From Tropicimonas marinistellae (GTDB taxonomy: Bacteria; Pseudomonadota; Alphaproteobacteria; Rhodobacterales; Rhodobacteraceae): a stretch of 64,000 bases of DNA. The notes beneath the pieces were generated by a model. It saw nothing but the letters and a program-made list of their open reading frames with translations. It had not been told where the DNA came from and did not search any database. Shown here one piece after another: positions 25,873 through 34,289 of the stretch (positions within the stretch are counted from its first letter, which is position 1; each line of letters opens with the position of its first letter). A program made the position numbers and the translations under genes. Location of the stretch: contig NZ_LNCI01000007.1 in NCBI RefSeq assembly GCF_001509585.1, positions 124,001 through 188,000 on the forward strand, read 5' to 3'.

Positions 25873-26877
25873 TCAGATATCCAGGACGAGGCGTCCGGAC
25901 TTGCTGCCGGAGCAGCAGATCAGCATCACCTTGTTCGAAGCCCGCTCGCGCTCACTGAGGATCGTGTCCTTGTGGTCGGGCTCGCCTTCGAGAACCCGCG
26001 TCTCGCAGGTGCCGCAGACGCCCGAGCGGCAGGAATATGCGACACGGATACCGTTCTCCGAGAGGACTTCCATGATCGTGCGGCCAGCCGGAACCTGGAA
26101 TTCCTGACCCCGGCGCTTGAGCACGACGGTGAAGCTCTCGGTCGAGGCTTCAAACTCGTTCTTGAAGTGCTCGACATGAACGGCCTCGGGATCGCGGGCG
26201 GCTGAGGCCTCGGTGAAGGCGGCGATCATCGGCTCCGGGCCACAGCAGTAGAGATGCGCATCTGACGCGGCCGCGGCCACGCGCGGGGCGATTTCCATGA
26301 CGGCACCGGTCAACGCGTCATCGTGTAGGTGCAGCGTACCGGTCGAGGCGGCGGCCAGTGCGCGGACTTCCGGCAGGTAGGCAGCTAGCGCCTCGGCGCG
26401 AAAGGCATAGTGGAGTTCCCACGGCGTGCCGAGCGCAGCGCAGGCCCGGATCATAGAGAGGATCGGCGTTATACCGATGCCGCCTGCGAAGAAGCAGAAG
26501 CGCGGTGCGTCGGCCAGCGGGAAGGTGTTTGTCGGAACCGAGACCTGCAGCGTCGCGCCGACGCGGAGGTCTTCGACGAGGAAGGCCGAGCCGCCGCGGC
26601 TGGCGGGATCCCGGTTGATCGCCACGAGAAAACGCTGATCGTCGCCCGGCTCGTTGACCAATGAATAGCTGTTCGAGACGTCGCCGGGGAGCGCAAGGTC
26701 GATATGGGCGCCGGCCTCCACCCCCTCGAGACGGCCACCATCAGGTCGGCGAAACTCGATCTCGCGGATCGTCTCTGCCAGGTAGCGGATCGCGGTAACG
26801 CGCAACGCCAACGACCCGCCTTCATTGCCCTGTGCCGGCGCTGTCGCGCCGGCACTGATCATTTCCTGCATTGTCAT
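25873..26877 (-). CDS. Rieske-oxygenase reductase (phthalate dioxygenase reductase type)
   Basis: 334 aa. The N-terminal half is a ferredoxin-NADP-reductase-type flavin/NAD module ('NSYSLVNEPGD' for the flavin, 'FFAGGIGITPILSMI' and 'LYCCGPEPMI' for NAD). The last ~90 residues are a plant-type [2Fe-2S] ferredoxin with 'YSCRSGVCGTCETRVL' and the fourth Cys in 'MLICCSGS'. This FMN-NAD-Fd order is that of VanB/OphA1-like reductases. It starts 3 bp after the Rieske oxygenase stop and must pass electrons from NAD(P)H to it. Confidence 0.92.
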   Translation of the reverse strand: MTMQEMISAGATAPAQGNEGGSLALRVTAIRYLAETIREIEFRRPDGGRLEGVEAGAHIDLALPGDVSNSYSLVNEPGDDQRFLVAINRDPASRGGSAFLVEDLRVGATLQVSVPTNTFPLADAPRFCFFAGGIGITPILSMIRACAALGTPWELHYAFRAEALAAYLPEVRALAAASTGTLHLHDDALTGAVMEIAPRVAAAASDAHLYCCGPEPMIAAFTEASAARDPEAVHVEHFKNEFEASTESFTVVLKRRGQEFQVPAGRTIMEVLSENGIRVAYSCRSGVCGTCETRVLEGEPDHKDTILSERERASNKVMLICCSGSKSGRLVLDI

Positions 26878-26880
26878 GCC

Positions 26881-28215
26881 TTACTCGGCCGCTGAGAGGT
26901 CGGGCCGGTAGCCTTTGGCTTCGGCCATCTTCTCCTCGTAGCCGTCCAGCCAGTCGGTGCCCTTCGGCACGATGATGTCGCCACCGCGCGCGTTCTGGGC
27001 GTATTCCGGATGGTCGACGAAGTCGGGCAACTTCTTGTTGTTGCGCCACTCAATTGCGGCGTCGAGCATGACGCGCCGGGTCAGGATGACCATGCGGTCC
27101 GACGCGGCGAGGTGTTCCAATGTGCGGTCCACGACGTGGCCCATGCTTTCCTGGATGGCCTGGTCCTGCAGCGGGACACCGACGATGCCGGTGTAGCTGT
27201 CGCCGTTGCGCTGCCATTCACGATCGATGCCGTAGTCGTTCGAGGCATCCTTGACCGGGCGCCAGCGGCCCTTCCAGTCGGTCGTGGTCGGCAGGTATTC
27301 CAGCGGCCGCTCCAGCCCACCGACGGGCGTGCCGTCCTTGTACTTCAGCTTTTTCTTGCCTCCCCCCTCGGACCGCGAGAGGTCGATGTTGAAGATCATC
27401 GTCGAGTCGTCGTCGATCGGCACCCAGGCGTTCACGGTCTTGCTGGACGCGAGGCCGCCGCCACCGGGGTAGGTGACCCAGAACGGATAGAGGTAGCAGG
27501 CGTAGCGCTGGTGCTCGTGACCTTCCATCGCGTCGCGCTGCGCCGAATACATCGTACCGAAGTTAGTCGTCGTCACGTTGATCTTCGGCGATTTCTCGGT
27601 AACCGTGAACACTTCAGGATCCGACAGATCGAGCTTTTCGCCATCGATACCGCCCACGTGCAGGAAACCAAGGTGCGAGGTGTCGATGTCGCCTTCCAGC
27701 GCTTGCATGTAGTTGCAGTCGCGGTGGGTCAGCGCAATGTTGCGGTCGTCGCCGTCACCCATGATTGCGTCAATCTCGGGCAGAGGCGGTGGGTTGTCCT
27801 GGCGCTCGCCGAAATACGCGAAGACGATTCCGCCGGATTCACAGGTCTTGTAGGCATAGGCCGGGGTGCCGGCAGGATATTTGTTCTTGTCCTCAAGGTT
27901 TGGTTGGTCGAGGCACTTGCCGGTCACGTCGAATTTCCAGCCGTGATAGGCGCAGCGAATGCCGCCCTTCTCGTTCCGACCGAAGAACAGCGAGGCGCAG
28001 CGGTGCGGGCAGCGGTGGTCCATGACGCCGACGCGGCCCTCGGTGTCGCGGAATCCGATCAGCTTCTCGCCTAGGATCATCAGGCGCACCGGGTCGCCGT
28101 CGGCGACCAACTCGGACGACAGGCAGACCGGCGTCCAGAACTGGCGGAAGAACTCTCCCATCAGTGTGCCCTTGCCGACCGAGCAGAGGTCTACGTTTTC
28201 TTCAGCGGTGATCAT
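26881..28215 (-). CDS. Rieske non-heme iron oxygenase, phthalate 4,5-dioxygenase-like
   Basis: 444 aa from ATG 28215. Rieske cluster ligands: Cys69-x-His71 ('DHRCPHRCAS') and Cys88-x2-His91 ('RCAYHGWKF'). The mononuclear iron site is seen in 'EGDIDTSHLGFLHVG' (His181, His186, with Asp176 or Asp178 bridging). Length and motifs fit the one-component-hexamer phthalate/vanillate demethylase branch, which acts on carboxylated or N-substituted rings and demethylates. Start is 11 bp after the nitrilase-like gene stop, and the reductase follows, so a three-gene operon. Probably the ring- or N-methyl-oxidising step. Confidence 0.92.
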   Translation of the reverse strand: MITAEENVDLCSVGKGTLMGEFFRQFWTPVCLSSELVADGDPVRLMILGEKLIGFRDTEGRVGVMDHRCPHRCASLFFGRNEKGGIRCAYHGWKFDVTGKCLDQPNLEDKNKYPAGTPAYAYKTCESGGIVFAYFGERQDNPPPLPEIDAIMGDGDDRNIALTHRDCNYMQALEGDIDTSHLGFLHVGGIDGEKLDLSDPEVFTVTEKSPKINVTTTNFGTMYSAQRDAMEGHEHQRYACYLYPFWVTYPGGGGLASSKTVNAWVPIDDDSTMIFNIDLSRSEGGGKKKLKYKDGTPVGGLERPLEYLPTTTDWKGRWRPVKDASNDYGIDREWQRNGDSYTGIVGVPLQDQAIQESMGHVVDRTLEHLAASDRMVILTRRVMLDAAIEWRNNKKLPDFVDHPEYAQNARGGDIIVPKGTDWLDGYEEKMAEAKGYRPDLSAAE

Positions 28216-28225
28216 GTTGGTTCTC

Positions 28226-29299
28226 CTAGAGTTCGACGGTCGAAGCCGGATCTTCGGCTCCGGCAGAAAGAGGCACGAGCACGCCGGCCGCTTCGAGGTT
28301 GGCCCGCGCCTGCGCAATGGCGCCGTGGGTTTCGCTTGCGTGTTTCATCGGTGAGGCACGGAATTGGTCCGGCGGGTAGAAATGCGCGTCGGCGTAGAAC
28401 GGAACGTACATCTCGTAGCGCGCCCGCAGGTGCGGGTTCGACAAGCCGGTATCATTGCGGCGGTCGGCGCGCAGGCGTTCAATGTCGATCAGGGCCGAGA
28501 CATTGGTGCCTTCGGCGTCGCCCTCCTCGAATGCCAGCGTCTGCCCCCAGTGGTCGAGGATGTGCGAACGGCCGCCGGTGAAGGTGCCGTCCGGCGAGAA
28601 TCCGATTGGCCCGGCGACATTGGCCGAGACCATGTAGATCATGTTCTCGGCGCAACGGGCGAGTTTCGCTGCCTCCTGCGCCGCGGAATAGCGCGAATTC
28701 GTGGGGTGCAGAATGACCTCGGCGCCTCCGAACATCATGCAACGCGCGACCTCGGGCACCGTGATCTCGCCGCAGGCGATGATGCCGATCTTGCCCAGCG
28801 GCGTGTCGGCAACCGGGAAGACCTGGTCCTTCGGCGTCGCCTTCATGTAGTCGGACAGGAAGTCATGCACCGAAGGGAAGGCCGCTACGTTCACTCTCCG
28901 GTAGCGGTAAATCACGTCACCGTCGGGTCCGATCATGATGCAGGTGTTGAAATATCGGCCGGGCCATTCCTCGGGCGCTTCGAACACATTGCCCGCGATG
29001 TATATCCCTTCGCGTTTGGCCAATGCCTGTAGGGGCTCCGTCAGTGGGCCCGGTACGGTCGAACAGGCGCGTCGGATCCAATCCTCGACGGCCATGCCCA
29101 AAGGTGGCCCCTGCATTCCGAACTCGGGAAAAACCACGAGGTCCGGACGTTCGGGCTCGGCCAGCGCTACCTCGATAAGGCCGATCATCCGGGATTGGTT
29201 GCGGGCGATCACCTGCCAGCCGCCGGCATCGTCGGCGGCCTGACAGGCTCGTTCACACTGCATCTGGATGCAGGTCGCGCGCCAGGGCGGCATCGTCAT
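28226..29299 (-). CDS. Nitrilase-superfamily carbon-nitrogen hydrolase, paralogue
   Basis: 357 aa from ATG 29299 (AAGGAGA upstream). Same key positions as the enzyme at 20554: Glu59 ('VFPEFGMQG'), Arg135 ('YRYRRVN') in place of Lys, Cys176 ('IIACGEITVPE'). The opening 'PPWRATCIQM' is shared too. It heads the operon with the Rieske oxygenase and reductase, so amide hydrolysis is tied to the oxidative step. Two copies in two operons of the same regulon suggest two related substrates or successive steps. D-carbamoylase-like activity is possible but unproven. Confidence 0.87.
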   Translation of the reverse strand: MTMPPWRATCIQMQCERACQAADDAGGWQVIARNQSRMIGLIEVALAEPERPDLVVFPEFGMQGPPLGMAVEDWIRRACSTVPGPLTEPLQALAKREGIYIAGNVFEAPEEWPGRYFNTCIMIGPDGDVIYRYRRVNVAAFPSVHDFLSDYMKATPKDQVFPVADTPLGKIGIIACGEITVPEVARCMMFGGAEVILHPTNSRYSAAQEAAKLARCAENMIYMVSANVAGPIGFSPDGTFTGGRSHILDHWGQTLAFEEGDAEGTNVSALIDIERLRADRRNDTGLSNPHLRARYEMYVPFYADAHFYPPDQFRASPMKHASETHGAIAQARANLEAAGVLVPLSAGAEDPASTVEL

Positions 29300-29350
29300 A
29301 GGATCTCCTTCTGACATGAGGCCTGAACTCAGGTGCCAATTGCGCACCGT

Positions 29351-29360
29351 TGGTATACCG
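29351..29360. promoter_or_regulatory. Putative GntR operator TGGTATACCG
   Basis: Near-perfect palindrome TTGGTATACCGA (29350-29361) in the divergent region between the nitrilase-like operon (start 29299) and GntR gene (start 29590), 51 bp before the former. A half-site ATACCAA occurs at 29505. Confidence 0.6.
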
Positions 29361-29589
29361 ACAGTCTGCCGCCATTTCCTGGGGCATTCAAGACCCTCGC
29401 AACACCAGTGTCACGGCTCGGCAGGAATACAGTGCAGTGCCTAAAAAATCCGCACTCCCGACGGCGACGCGCCAAACGCTCAGCGCATGCCGCTTGGGAA
29501 CGGGATACCAAGGGCATTCCGGCGGTTCCAATAGAGGCAAAGGATTGTTAGAACATGCCCCAAGAGGAGAGGCAAAGGACTGCAGGCAA

Positions 29590-30267
29590 ATGGAAACCAA
29601 CGCGACCTTGGACGTGACTGCGCTCCATGACAAACCGACCCGCACCAACGAGGTCTACGAGCAGATTATCGACATCCTGATCCGAGGCGAACTGCGCCCG
29701 GGCGACGTCATTGTGGAACGCCGGATGGCCGAACGTCTAAACGCCTCGCGCACCCCGGTCCGCGAAGCTCTCGGACGGCTGGAGGCCGAGCGGATGGTGC
29801 TGCGACAGCCCGGTCGTGGCGTTATCGTTGCCCCCTTTTCGACCGAAGCCTTCGTCGAGATCCTGAATATCCGCCAGCTTCTGGAGTCAGAGGCGGCCCG
29901 GCTCGCCGCCGGGCAAATCCCTCCCGAGACGATTGCCGAGATCCGCGCAGCGATGAAGGCTCTCTCCGAAGAGCCGGAGCAGACGCCCGCTGAGGTTTGG
30001 AGAACCGACAACCTGCTGCATGGCGCGATTGCCGAAGCCTCTGGAAGCGAGTTGATGGCAGCGATGATCAGCGACCTTCGGCGCCGGACCCACGTGTTCA
30101 ACGCCTTCCGGAACCCAGACAACCATATCTACCAATACGAAGAAAACGCCAAGCTGCTGGACGCGATAGAGAGCGGCGACGGAGAGACCGCGCGCGAGGC
30201 GATGTCGGACCACATCGAGACGGTGAAGGTTGCGATCGTCAACCGGCTTGCGAGGCTTACGCGCTGA
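29590..30267 (+). CDS. GntR-family regulator with FCD domain
   Basis: 225 aa from ATG 29590. Wing-HTH 'GDVIVERRMAERLNASRTPVREALGRLEAE' and an FCD domain with 'TDNLLHGAIAEASGS' and 'SDHIETVKVAIV'. An in-frame extension upstream to 29350 overlaps the operator and was rejected. Paralogue of the regulator at 19643. Divergent from the Rieske operon. The duplicated regulators plus duplicated nitrilases and ABC systems suggest the region grew by duplication or merging of two modules. Confidence 0.9.
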   Translation: METNATLDVTALHDKPTRTNEVYEQIIDILIRGELRPGDVIVERRMAERLNASRTPVREALGRLEAERMVLRQPGRGVIVAPFSTEAFVEILNIRQLLESEAARLAAGQIPPETIAEIRAAMKALSEEPEQTPAEVWRTDNLLHGAIAEASGSELMAAMISDLRRRTHVFNAFRNPDNHIYQYEENAKLLDAIESGDGETAREAMSDHIETVKVAIVNRLARLTR

Positions 30268-30316
30268 AGCCCGACACTCGGCGTCTGCAAACGAAGCGCC
30301 CCGAAGACCACCTTTC

Positions 30317-31666
30317 TCAGGCCGAGCGTCGCGCGTAGGTGCCCGGCGTCTCTTCGGTGACGGCCTTGCCGTTCCACGCAAGCACACCATTCACATAGGT
30401 CGCAACGGTCGTCGCCGCGAAGGTCATGCCATCATAGGCGCTCCATGACGAACCTTCCGGTATGAGGGCCGAATTGTAAACGACCTCGCCCGGCGCCAGC
30501 ACCGCAATGTCGGCGTCGCAACCCGGCTCCAAACGCCCCTTGGTTGCAAGTCCGAAAAAGTCTGCGGGGCCTTCGGCCAGCAGCGCGGCCGTCAGGCAGG
30601 CAGCCATTTCGACCGAACCGGTACGGCGCAACGCTTCGGTGTAGAAGCCCGGCAACAAGGTCTCCAGCCCCGGCATCCCGGCCGCCACCTCGAAGATGTT
30701 GTCGGACGCCTTGCGCTCCAACCCCCAGGCGGAATGGTCGGACGACACGAACGCTGCGCCACCATCCTCGATCACCTGCCAAAGCGCATCGCGCACGCCC
30801 GAACGTATCGGCGGATTCACCTTCAGCTTCGGTCCAAGCTTCGGCATGTGCTCGTCCGCGTCGAACAACAGGTAATGCAGGCACATCTCGGCGCTTGCCT
30901 TCTCACCGCGCGCTGCGTGCTCAGCGACAAGCTCGAACCCCTCCGGGATCGAGATGTGAACGATATGGGCGTGACCGCCAAGCGAAGCGCCAAGCTCGAG
31001 GAAGGTCGCTGTCGCCGACATTTCGGCCACCGGCGGTCGCGAGGGGGAGTGATCCAGCGGCGTCGTCCGGCCCTCGGCGCGGAACTTTGCCTCGGTCGCG
31101 CGGATCACCTCCTGATCTTCGTTGTGCAGCCCGACGGGCAGACCGGTGCCATCCAACGACTCAAACAGCGTCAGGACCGCGTCCGACCCGATGCGGGGAA
31201 AACGGTGGGGATGCGCCTCGAAGGACGAGATCTTGAAAGCCGCCACTCCCGCCTCGACCAGTCCGCGGATATCGGCGGGGTCGGGCTCGGTAGGGATGGT
31301 GGCGTAGAGCGCCACATTGGTGTGGGCCAGTTCCTCGATCGCGGCGACCTTCTGCTCCAGCAAGTCCACTGTCATGATCGGATCGGGATGGTCATACGGC
31401 ATGTCGACGATCGTGGTCACCCCACCGATGGCTGCCGCCTTCGTGGTCGGTGCGATGCCGGCAAAGCCCCACTGGCTGCCGGCATGGGTTTGGCCGTCGA
31501 TCGCCCCGGGCAAGATAAACGACTCGCCGTGATCGATGGTCTTCGATGCTTCCGGCGCTTCGCCTTCCCCCAGCGACACAATGCGGCCACCGGCGATGCC
31601 CAGCCAACCTTCCGTCACGCTGCGACCGGGCAGCACCAGCCGCCCCTTCAAGACGAGATCGAGCAT
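30317..31666 (-). CDS. Hydantoinase/dihydropyrimidinase-like cyclic amidohydrolase
   Basis: 449 aa from ATG 31666 (AAGGAGG). Cyclic amidohydrolase fold of the allantoinase/hydantoinase/dihydroorotase group. Expected residues: Lys145 in 'AAFKISSF' (carboxylated, metal-bridging), His181 in 'GLHNEDQEV', His237 in 'HIVHIS', Asp310 in 'VSSDHSAW'. The first metal motif, normally HxH, reads 'IDGQTHAG', Gln59-x-His61. 'GAIDGQ' type variants are known in some dihydroorotase-like branches. Opens a cyclic imide, ureide or lactam ring; divergent from the NIPSNAP/RidA/racemase operon with an operator between. Confidence 0.88.
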   Translation of the reverse strand: MLDLVLKGRLVLPGRSVTEGWLGIAGGRIVSLGEGEAPEASKTIDHGESFILPGAIDGQTHAGSQWGFAGIAPTTKAAAIGGVTTIVDMPYDHPDPIMTVDLLEQKVAAIEELAHTNVALYATIPTEPDPADIRGLVEAGVAAFKISSFEAHPHRFPRIGSDAVLTLFESLDGTGLPVGLHNEDQEVIRATEAKFRAEGRTTPLDHSPSRPPVAEMSATATFLELGASLGGHAHIVHISIPEGFELVAEHAARGEKASAEMCLHYLLFDADEHMPKLGPKLKVNPPIRSGVRDALWQVIEDGGAAFVSSDHSAWGLERKASDNIFEVAAGMPGLETLLPGFYTEALRRTGSVEMAACLTAALLAEGPADFFGLATKGRLEPGCDADIAVLAPGEVVYNSALIPEGSSWSAYDGMTFAATTVATYVNGVLAWNGKAVTEETPGTYARRSA

Positions 31667-31761
31667 CCATGCCCTCCTTGGTTTCCGTAAGGCGTCTGGC
31701 GTCTTGCGCCTGCGTCCTCGCCCAAGGGGGTTGCCTTGGCTTGGCAAACGTGGAATCCCTT

Positions 31762-31771
31762 TGGCATACCA
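31762..31771. promoter_or_regulatory. Putative GntR operator TGGCATACCA
   Basis: Perfect extended form TTGGCATACCAA at 31761-31772, between the hydantoinase-like gene (start 31666) and the NIPSNAP operon (start 31833). Confidence 0.6.
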
Positions 31772-31832
31772 AATGTGTGCACAGTCCGTGCCATCCCGTC
31801 AACCCGTCCCGGACCACTTCCTGCGAGACCAC

Positions 31833-32447
31833 ATGATCTACGACCTCACCACACTTGCTCTACTGCCGAACACGCTGGGAGCAGTGATGCCTCTGCTGCC
31901 CGAAACCTATTCCAATTTTACCAGCACCGGTCGCATTCTCGGCGCGTTTTCCTGCGATTTCGGCGCGCTGAACCGCTTTCACTTCCTCACAGCCTATGAA
32001 AGCACTGAGGCACTGGCCGCGGAACGCGCGCGCCTGATGGAGACCGAAGATCCATACGGTATCGGCCAATATCTCGGCGGCGTCGACATGACGGCCTACA
32101 AGCCCTTCTCCTTCTGCGACGACATCGAGCCGGATGTGTACGGCCCTTTCTATGAGTTCCGCACCTACACCATGTCGCCCGGCGGCGTGCCGCAGACCGA
32201 CGCGGCCTGGGCGAAGATCATCGAGCGGCGCAACGAGATGTCGAAATTGCTGATGGTCATGGCCTCGATCGAGGAAGGCCCCCAGAAGATGGTTCACATC
32301 TGGCCGTACAAGTCGCTGGACGACCGCGTTGCCGCCCGAGCCCAGGCCGGCAAGGAAGGCATCTGGCCGCCCCCCGGCGGATCGGACTACCTGACTTCGC
32401 TGCAGTCCGAGCTGTTCCTGGCGACCGGGTTCTCGGACCTAAAATGA
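31833..32447 (+). CDS. NIPSNAP-family protein
   Basis: 204 aa starting MIYDLTTLALLPNTLG. It contains two ferredoxin-like repeats: one with 'GRILGAFSCDFGALNRFHFL' and one beginning 'YEFRTYTMSPGGVPQTDAAW' and continuing 'MVHIWPYKSLDDRVAARAQA'. The dimeric alpha-beta-barrel 'YE.R.Y...G' pattern is characteristic. Proteins of this family often accompany aromatic or N-heterocycle catabolism without a settled enzymatic role. First gene of a three-gene operon with 4-bp overlaps to RidA and the racemase. Confidence 0.8.
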   Translation: MIYDLTTLALLPNTLGAVMPLLPETYSNFTSTGRILGAFSCDFGALNRFHFLTAYESTEALAAERARLMETEDPYGIGQYLGGVDMTAYKPFSFCDDIEPDVYGPFYEFRTYTMSPGGVPQTDAAWAKIIERRNEMSKLLMVMASIEEGPQKMVHIWPYKSLDDRVAARAQAGKEGIWPPPGGSDYLTSLQSELFLATGFSDLK

Positions 32448-32923
32448 CGCCCGGCGACGCAGCCGTTCTGGCGCGGGCGGGGGTTGTCCTCCCGCCCGCG
32501 CAACCGCCTGTCGGAACCTTCGTCGCGGTAGTCGAAACCGGCGGCTTGCTGCACGTCTCGGGTCAGGCGCCTCTCGACCCGGCGGGCATCCCGTTACGGG
32601 GCCGCGTCGGGGACGAGGTGGATACCGGGGAAGCCCGCGCCCGGGCGCGCCGAACCGGCCTTGCGCTGCTGGCCGCCGTCGCGAGCGAACCCGGGCGGCT
32701 CTCCCGTGTCACCCGCGTTGTGCGACTTCTAGGCATGGTCAACGCCGTGTCAGACTTCACCGAAATCTCCGAAGTGCTCGACGGTTGCTCCGAACTTTTT
32801 ACCGGCATATTTCCCGGCGGCCATGCGCGTACCGATGTGGGCTTGCCCGCGCTTCCAAGCAACATCACGGTCGAAATCGAGGCAGTCTTCGCCATCGCGC
32901 CCAAGGCATCGGATCCGCAATGA
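32444..32923 (+). CDS. RidA/YjgF/YER057c/UK114-family protein
   Basis: 159 aa. Family features: 'FVAVVETGGLLHVSGQAPLD' N-strand, a central helix region ending 'LSRVTRVVRLLGMVN', and 'GHARTDVGLPALPSNITVEI' (Arg-x-x-x-G-LP, close to the substrate-binding Arg of RidA). RidA proteins hydrolyse reactive imines/enamines; related ones act in catabolic operons (e.g. aminoacrylate peracid reductase-like). ATGA overlaps on both sides tie it tightly to NIPSNAP and racemase. A deaminase step on an enamine intermediate is plausible. Confidence 0.85.
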   Translation: MTPGDAAVLARAGVVLPPAQPPVGTFVAVVETGGLLHVSGQAPLDPAGIPLRGRVGDEVDTGEARARARRTGLALLAAVASEPGRLSRVTRVVRLLGMVNAVSDFTEISEVLDGCSELFTGIFPGGHARTDVGLPALPSNITVEIEAVFAIAPKASDPQ

Positions 32924-33555
32924 CCAACGAGATCGTCGTTATCAATCCAAACAGTTCGACCACCGTGACACAGGTCATCCGCGATACCGTCGCGCCGCTC
33001 GGGCCGCGGTTTCACTGTGTCGACATCCCCGACGGGCCGACCACCATCGTCACGCAGGACGACGTCGACAGCGCTAGCCCGCGCGTTGCGGCCCTCGCCG
33101 CAGCCCAGTCGGAGCCGGCCGCCATCGTGATCGCCTGCTTCTCTGACCCCGGCCTTGCCGAAACCCGTGCCCGGCTGAACTGCCCGGTTGTTGGCATCCA
33201 GGAGGCCTCGGTCGCGGCAGCACTCGCACTCGCGCCCAAATTCGGCATTATCGCCCTATCGGAAGGCCCCATTGAGCGCCACCGCCGTCAGCTCGACGCT
33301 ATGGGTGTTCTGCACCGACTGGCGCTGGAGGTCGGTCTTAGCGGCGTCTCGGCCCAAGACGCGGGCCACGACCCAGCTCTCTACCCCCAGATCCTCGCCG
33401 CCGGCGAACGCCTGAAAGCCGCCGGCGCAGGGACAGTCATCCTGGGCTGCGGAGGATTCGGCCCACGTCGAGCCGTATTGCAGCGCGACCTTGGCCTGCC
33501 GGTCATCGACCCGGTGCTCGCCGCCGCAGCGGTGGCGCTGACGGTCACGGACTGA
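32920..33555 (+). CDS. Asp/Glu/hydantoin racemase-family protein
   Basis: 211 aa from ATG 32920, starting 'EIVVINPNSST' as in hydantoin racemases. The two catalytic cysteines are Cys73 ('IVIACFSDPG') and Cys177 ('VILGCGGF'). This cofactor-independent two-base family interconverts enantiomers of hydantoins, Asp/Glu, or isomerises maleate. With a hydantoinase-like enzyme opposite and nitrilase-type carbamoyl hydrolases nearby, the set resembles a hydantoin pathway. Last gene of the operon; transposase remnants follow. Confidence 0.88.
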   Translation: MTNEIVVINPNSSTTVTQVIRDTVAPLGPRFHCVDIPDGPTTIVTQDDVDSASPRVAALAAAQSEPAAIVIACFSDPGLAETRARLNCPVVGIQEASVAAALALAPKFGIIALSEGPIERHRRQLDAMGVLHRLALEVGLSGVSAQDAGHDPALYPQILAAGERLKAAGAGTVILGCGGFGPRRAVLQRDLGLPVIDPVLAAAAVALTVTD

Positions 33556-33607
33556 CAGGCCAGACCGCTTCACACCGGACAATTTCGACCGGAAACTTCC
33601 ACATGGT

Positions 33608-34165
33608 TTGCGTGCGAGGGTTACCGGAGCCAACGGTGACAGGCCCTTCTTCGCTTTCATCGCCAACTATCTGGTCGATCCAGACAACACGATCATTGTC
33701 GATGTGGCGGCCACCGTTCCGACCCGGCAGGCCAAAGTCGGCGCCGTGCGTGACATGCTGACGAGAACCAAGGAGCGTTTCGACCTGCACTTGGTCATGC
33801 TGGCAGCAGATACAGCCTGCGGCACCGCCGACATGCTCGGCTGGCTTGTCGAGGACTAAAATATCGCCGCCCACATCCCGGTCTTCGACAAATCCGAGCG
33901 CAAGGACGGTGCATATCCAGCCACCGACTTTGTCTACGATGAAGAGGCAGACGAATACTGTTGCCCCGGAGGCCAGGCGCTGAAGTAAAACTGGCTGGAC
34001 ATCTCGAAGGGTCGACCGGAGTTCGGAAAGGACGGTATCGAGAAATACTTCGCCCGGAAACAGGATTGCGCCCTCTGCGCCCTGAAACCCCATGCACACC
34101 CATTCACGCGACACGCGAAATCTCCCGGTCAAGACACGAGCACGCACGCCAGAAGGCACGGGTGA
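33608..34165 (+). pseudogene. Degraded transposase with two in-frame stops (IS1182/DDE-like)
   Basis: One frame reads through two TAA codons (33857-33859 and near 33986). It resembles a DDE transposase C-terminal half: 'FIANYLVDPDNTIIVDVAAT', 'RFDLHLVMLAADTACGTADM', 'LGWLVED', 'VFDKSERKDGAY', 'DEYCCPGGQALK', then 'EKYFARKQDCALCALK'. Both ends are missing, so the element is dead. No terminal repeats were seen. It marks the right-hand edge of the catabolic region. Confidence 0.65.
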
Positions 34166-34289
34166 TCGCGACGACCGACGCCTATGTCGCGTCGGGCTAG
34201 CTCCCCCTTCTTGGCTGGAGTTGCGGCCTAGGCAAACGAGAGATTTCAAACGACACGCGCAATGCCTGCGTTGCACCGGCGAGAGGGTT

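Noticed and set aside
27010-28074. 354-codon plus-strand frame
   Set aside because: Antisense to the Rieske oxygenase; no start signal or family.
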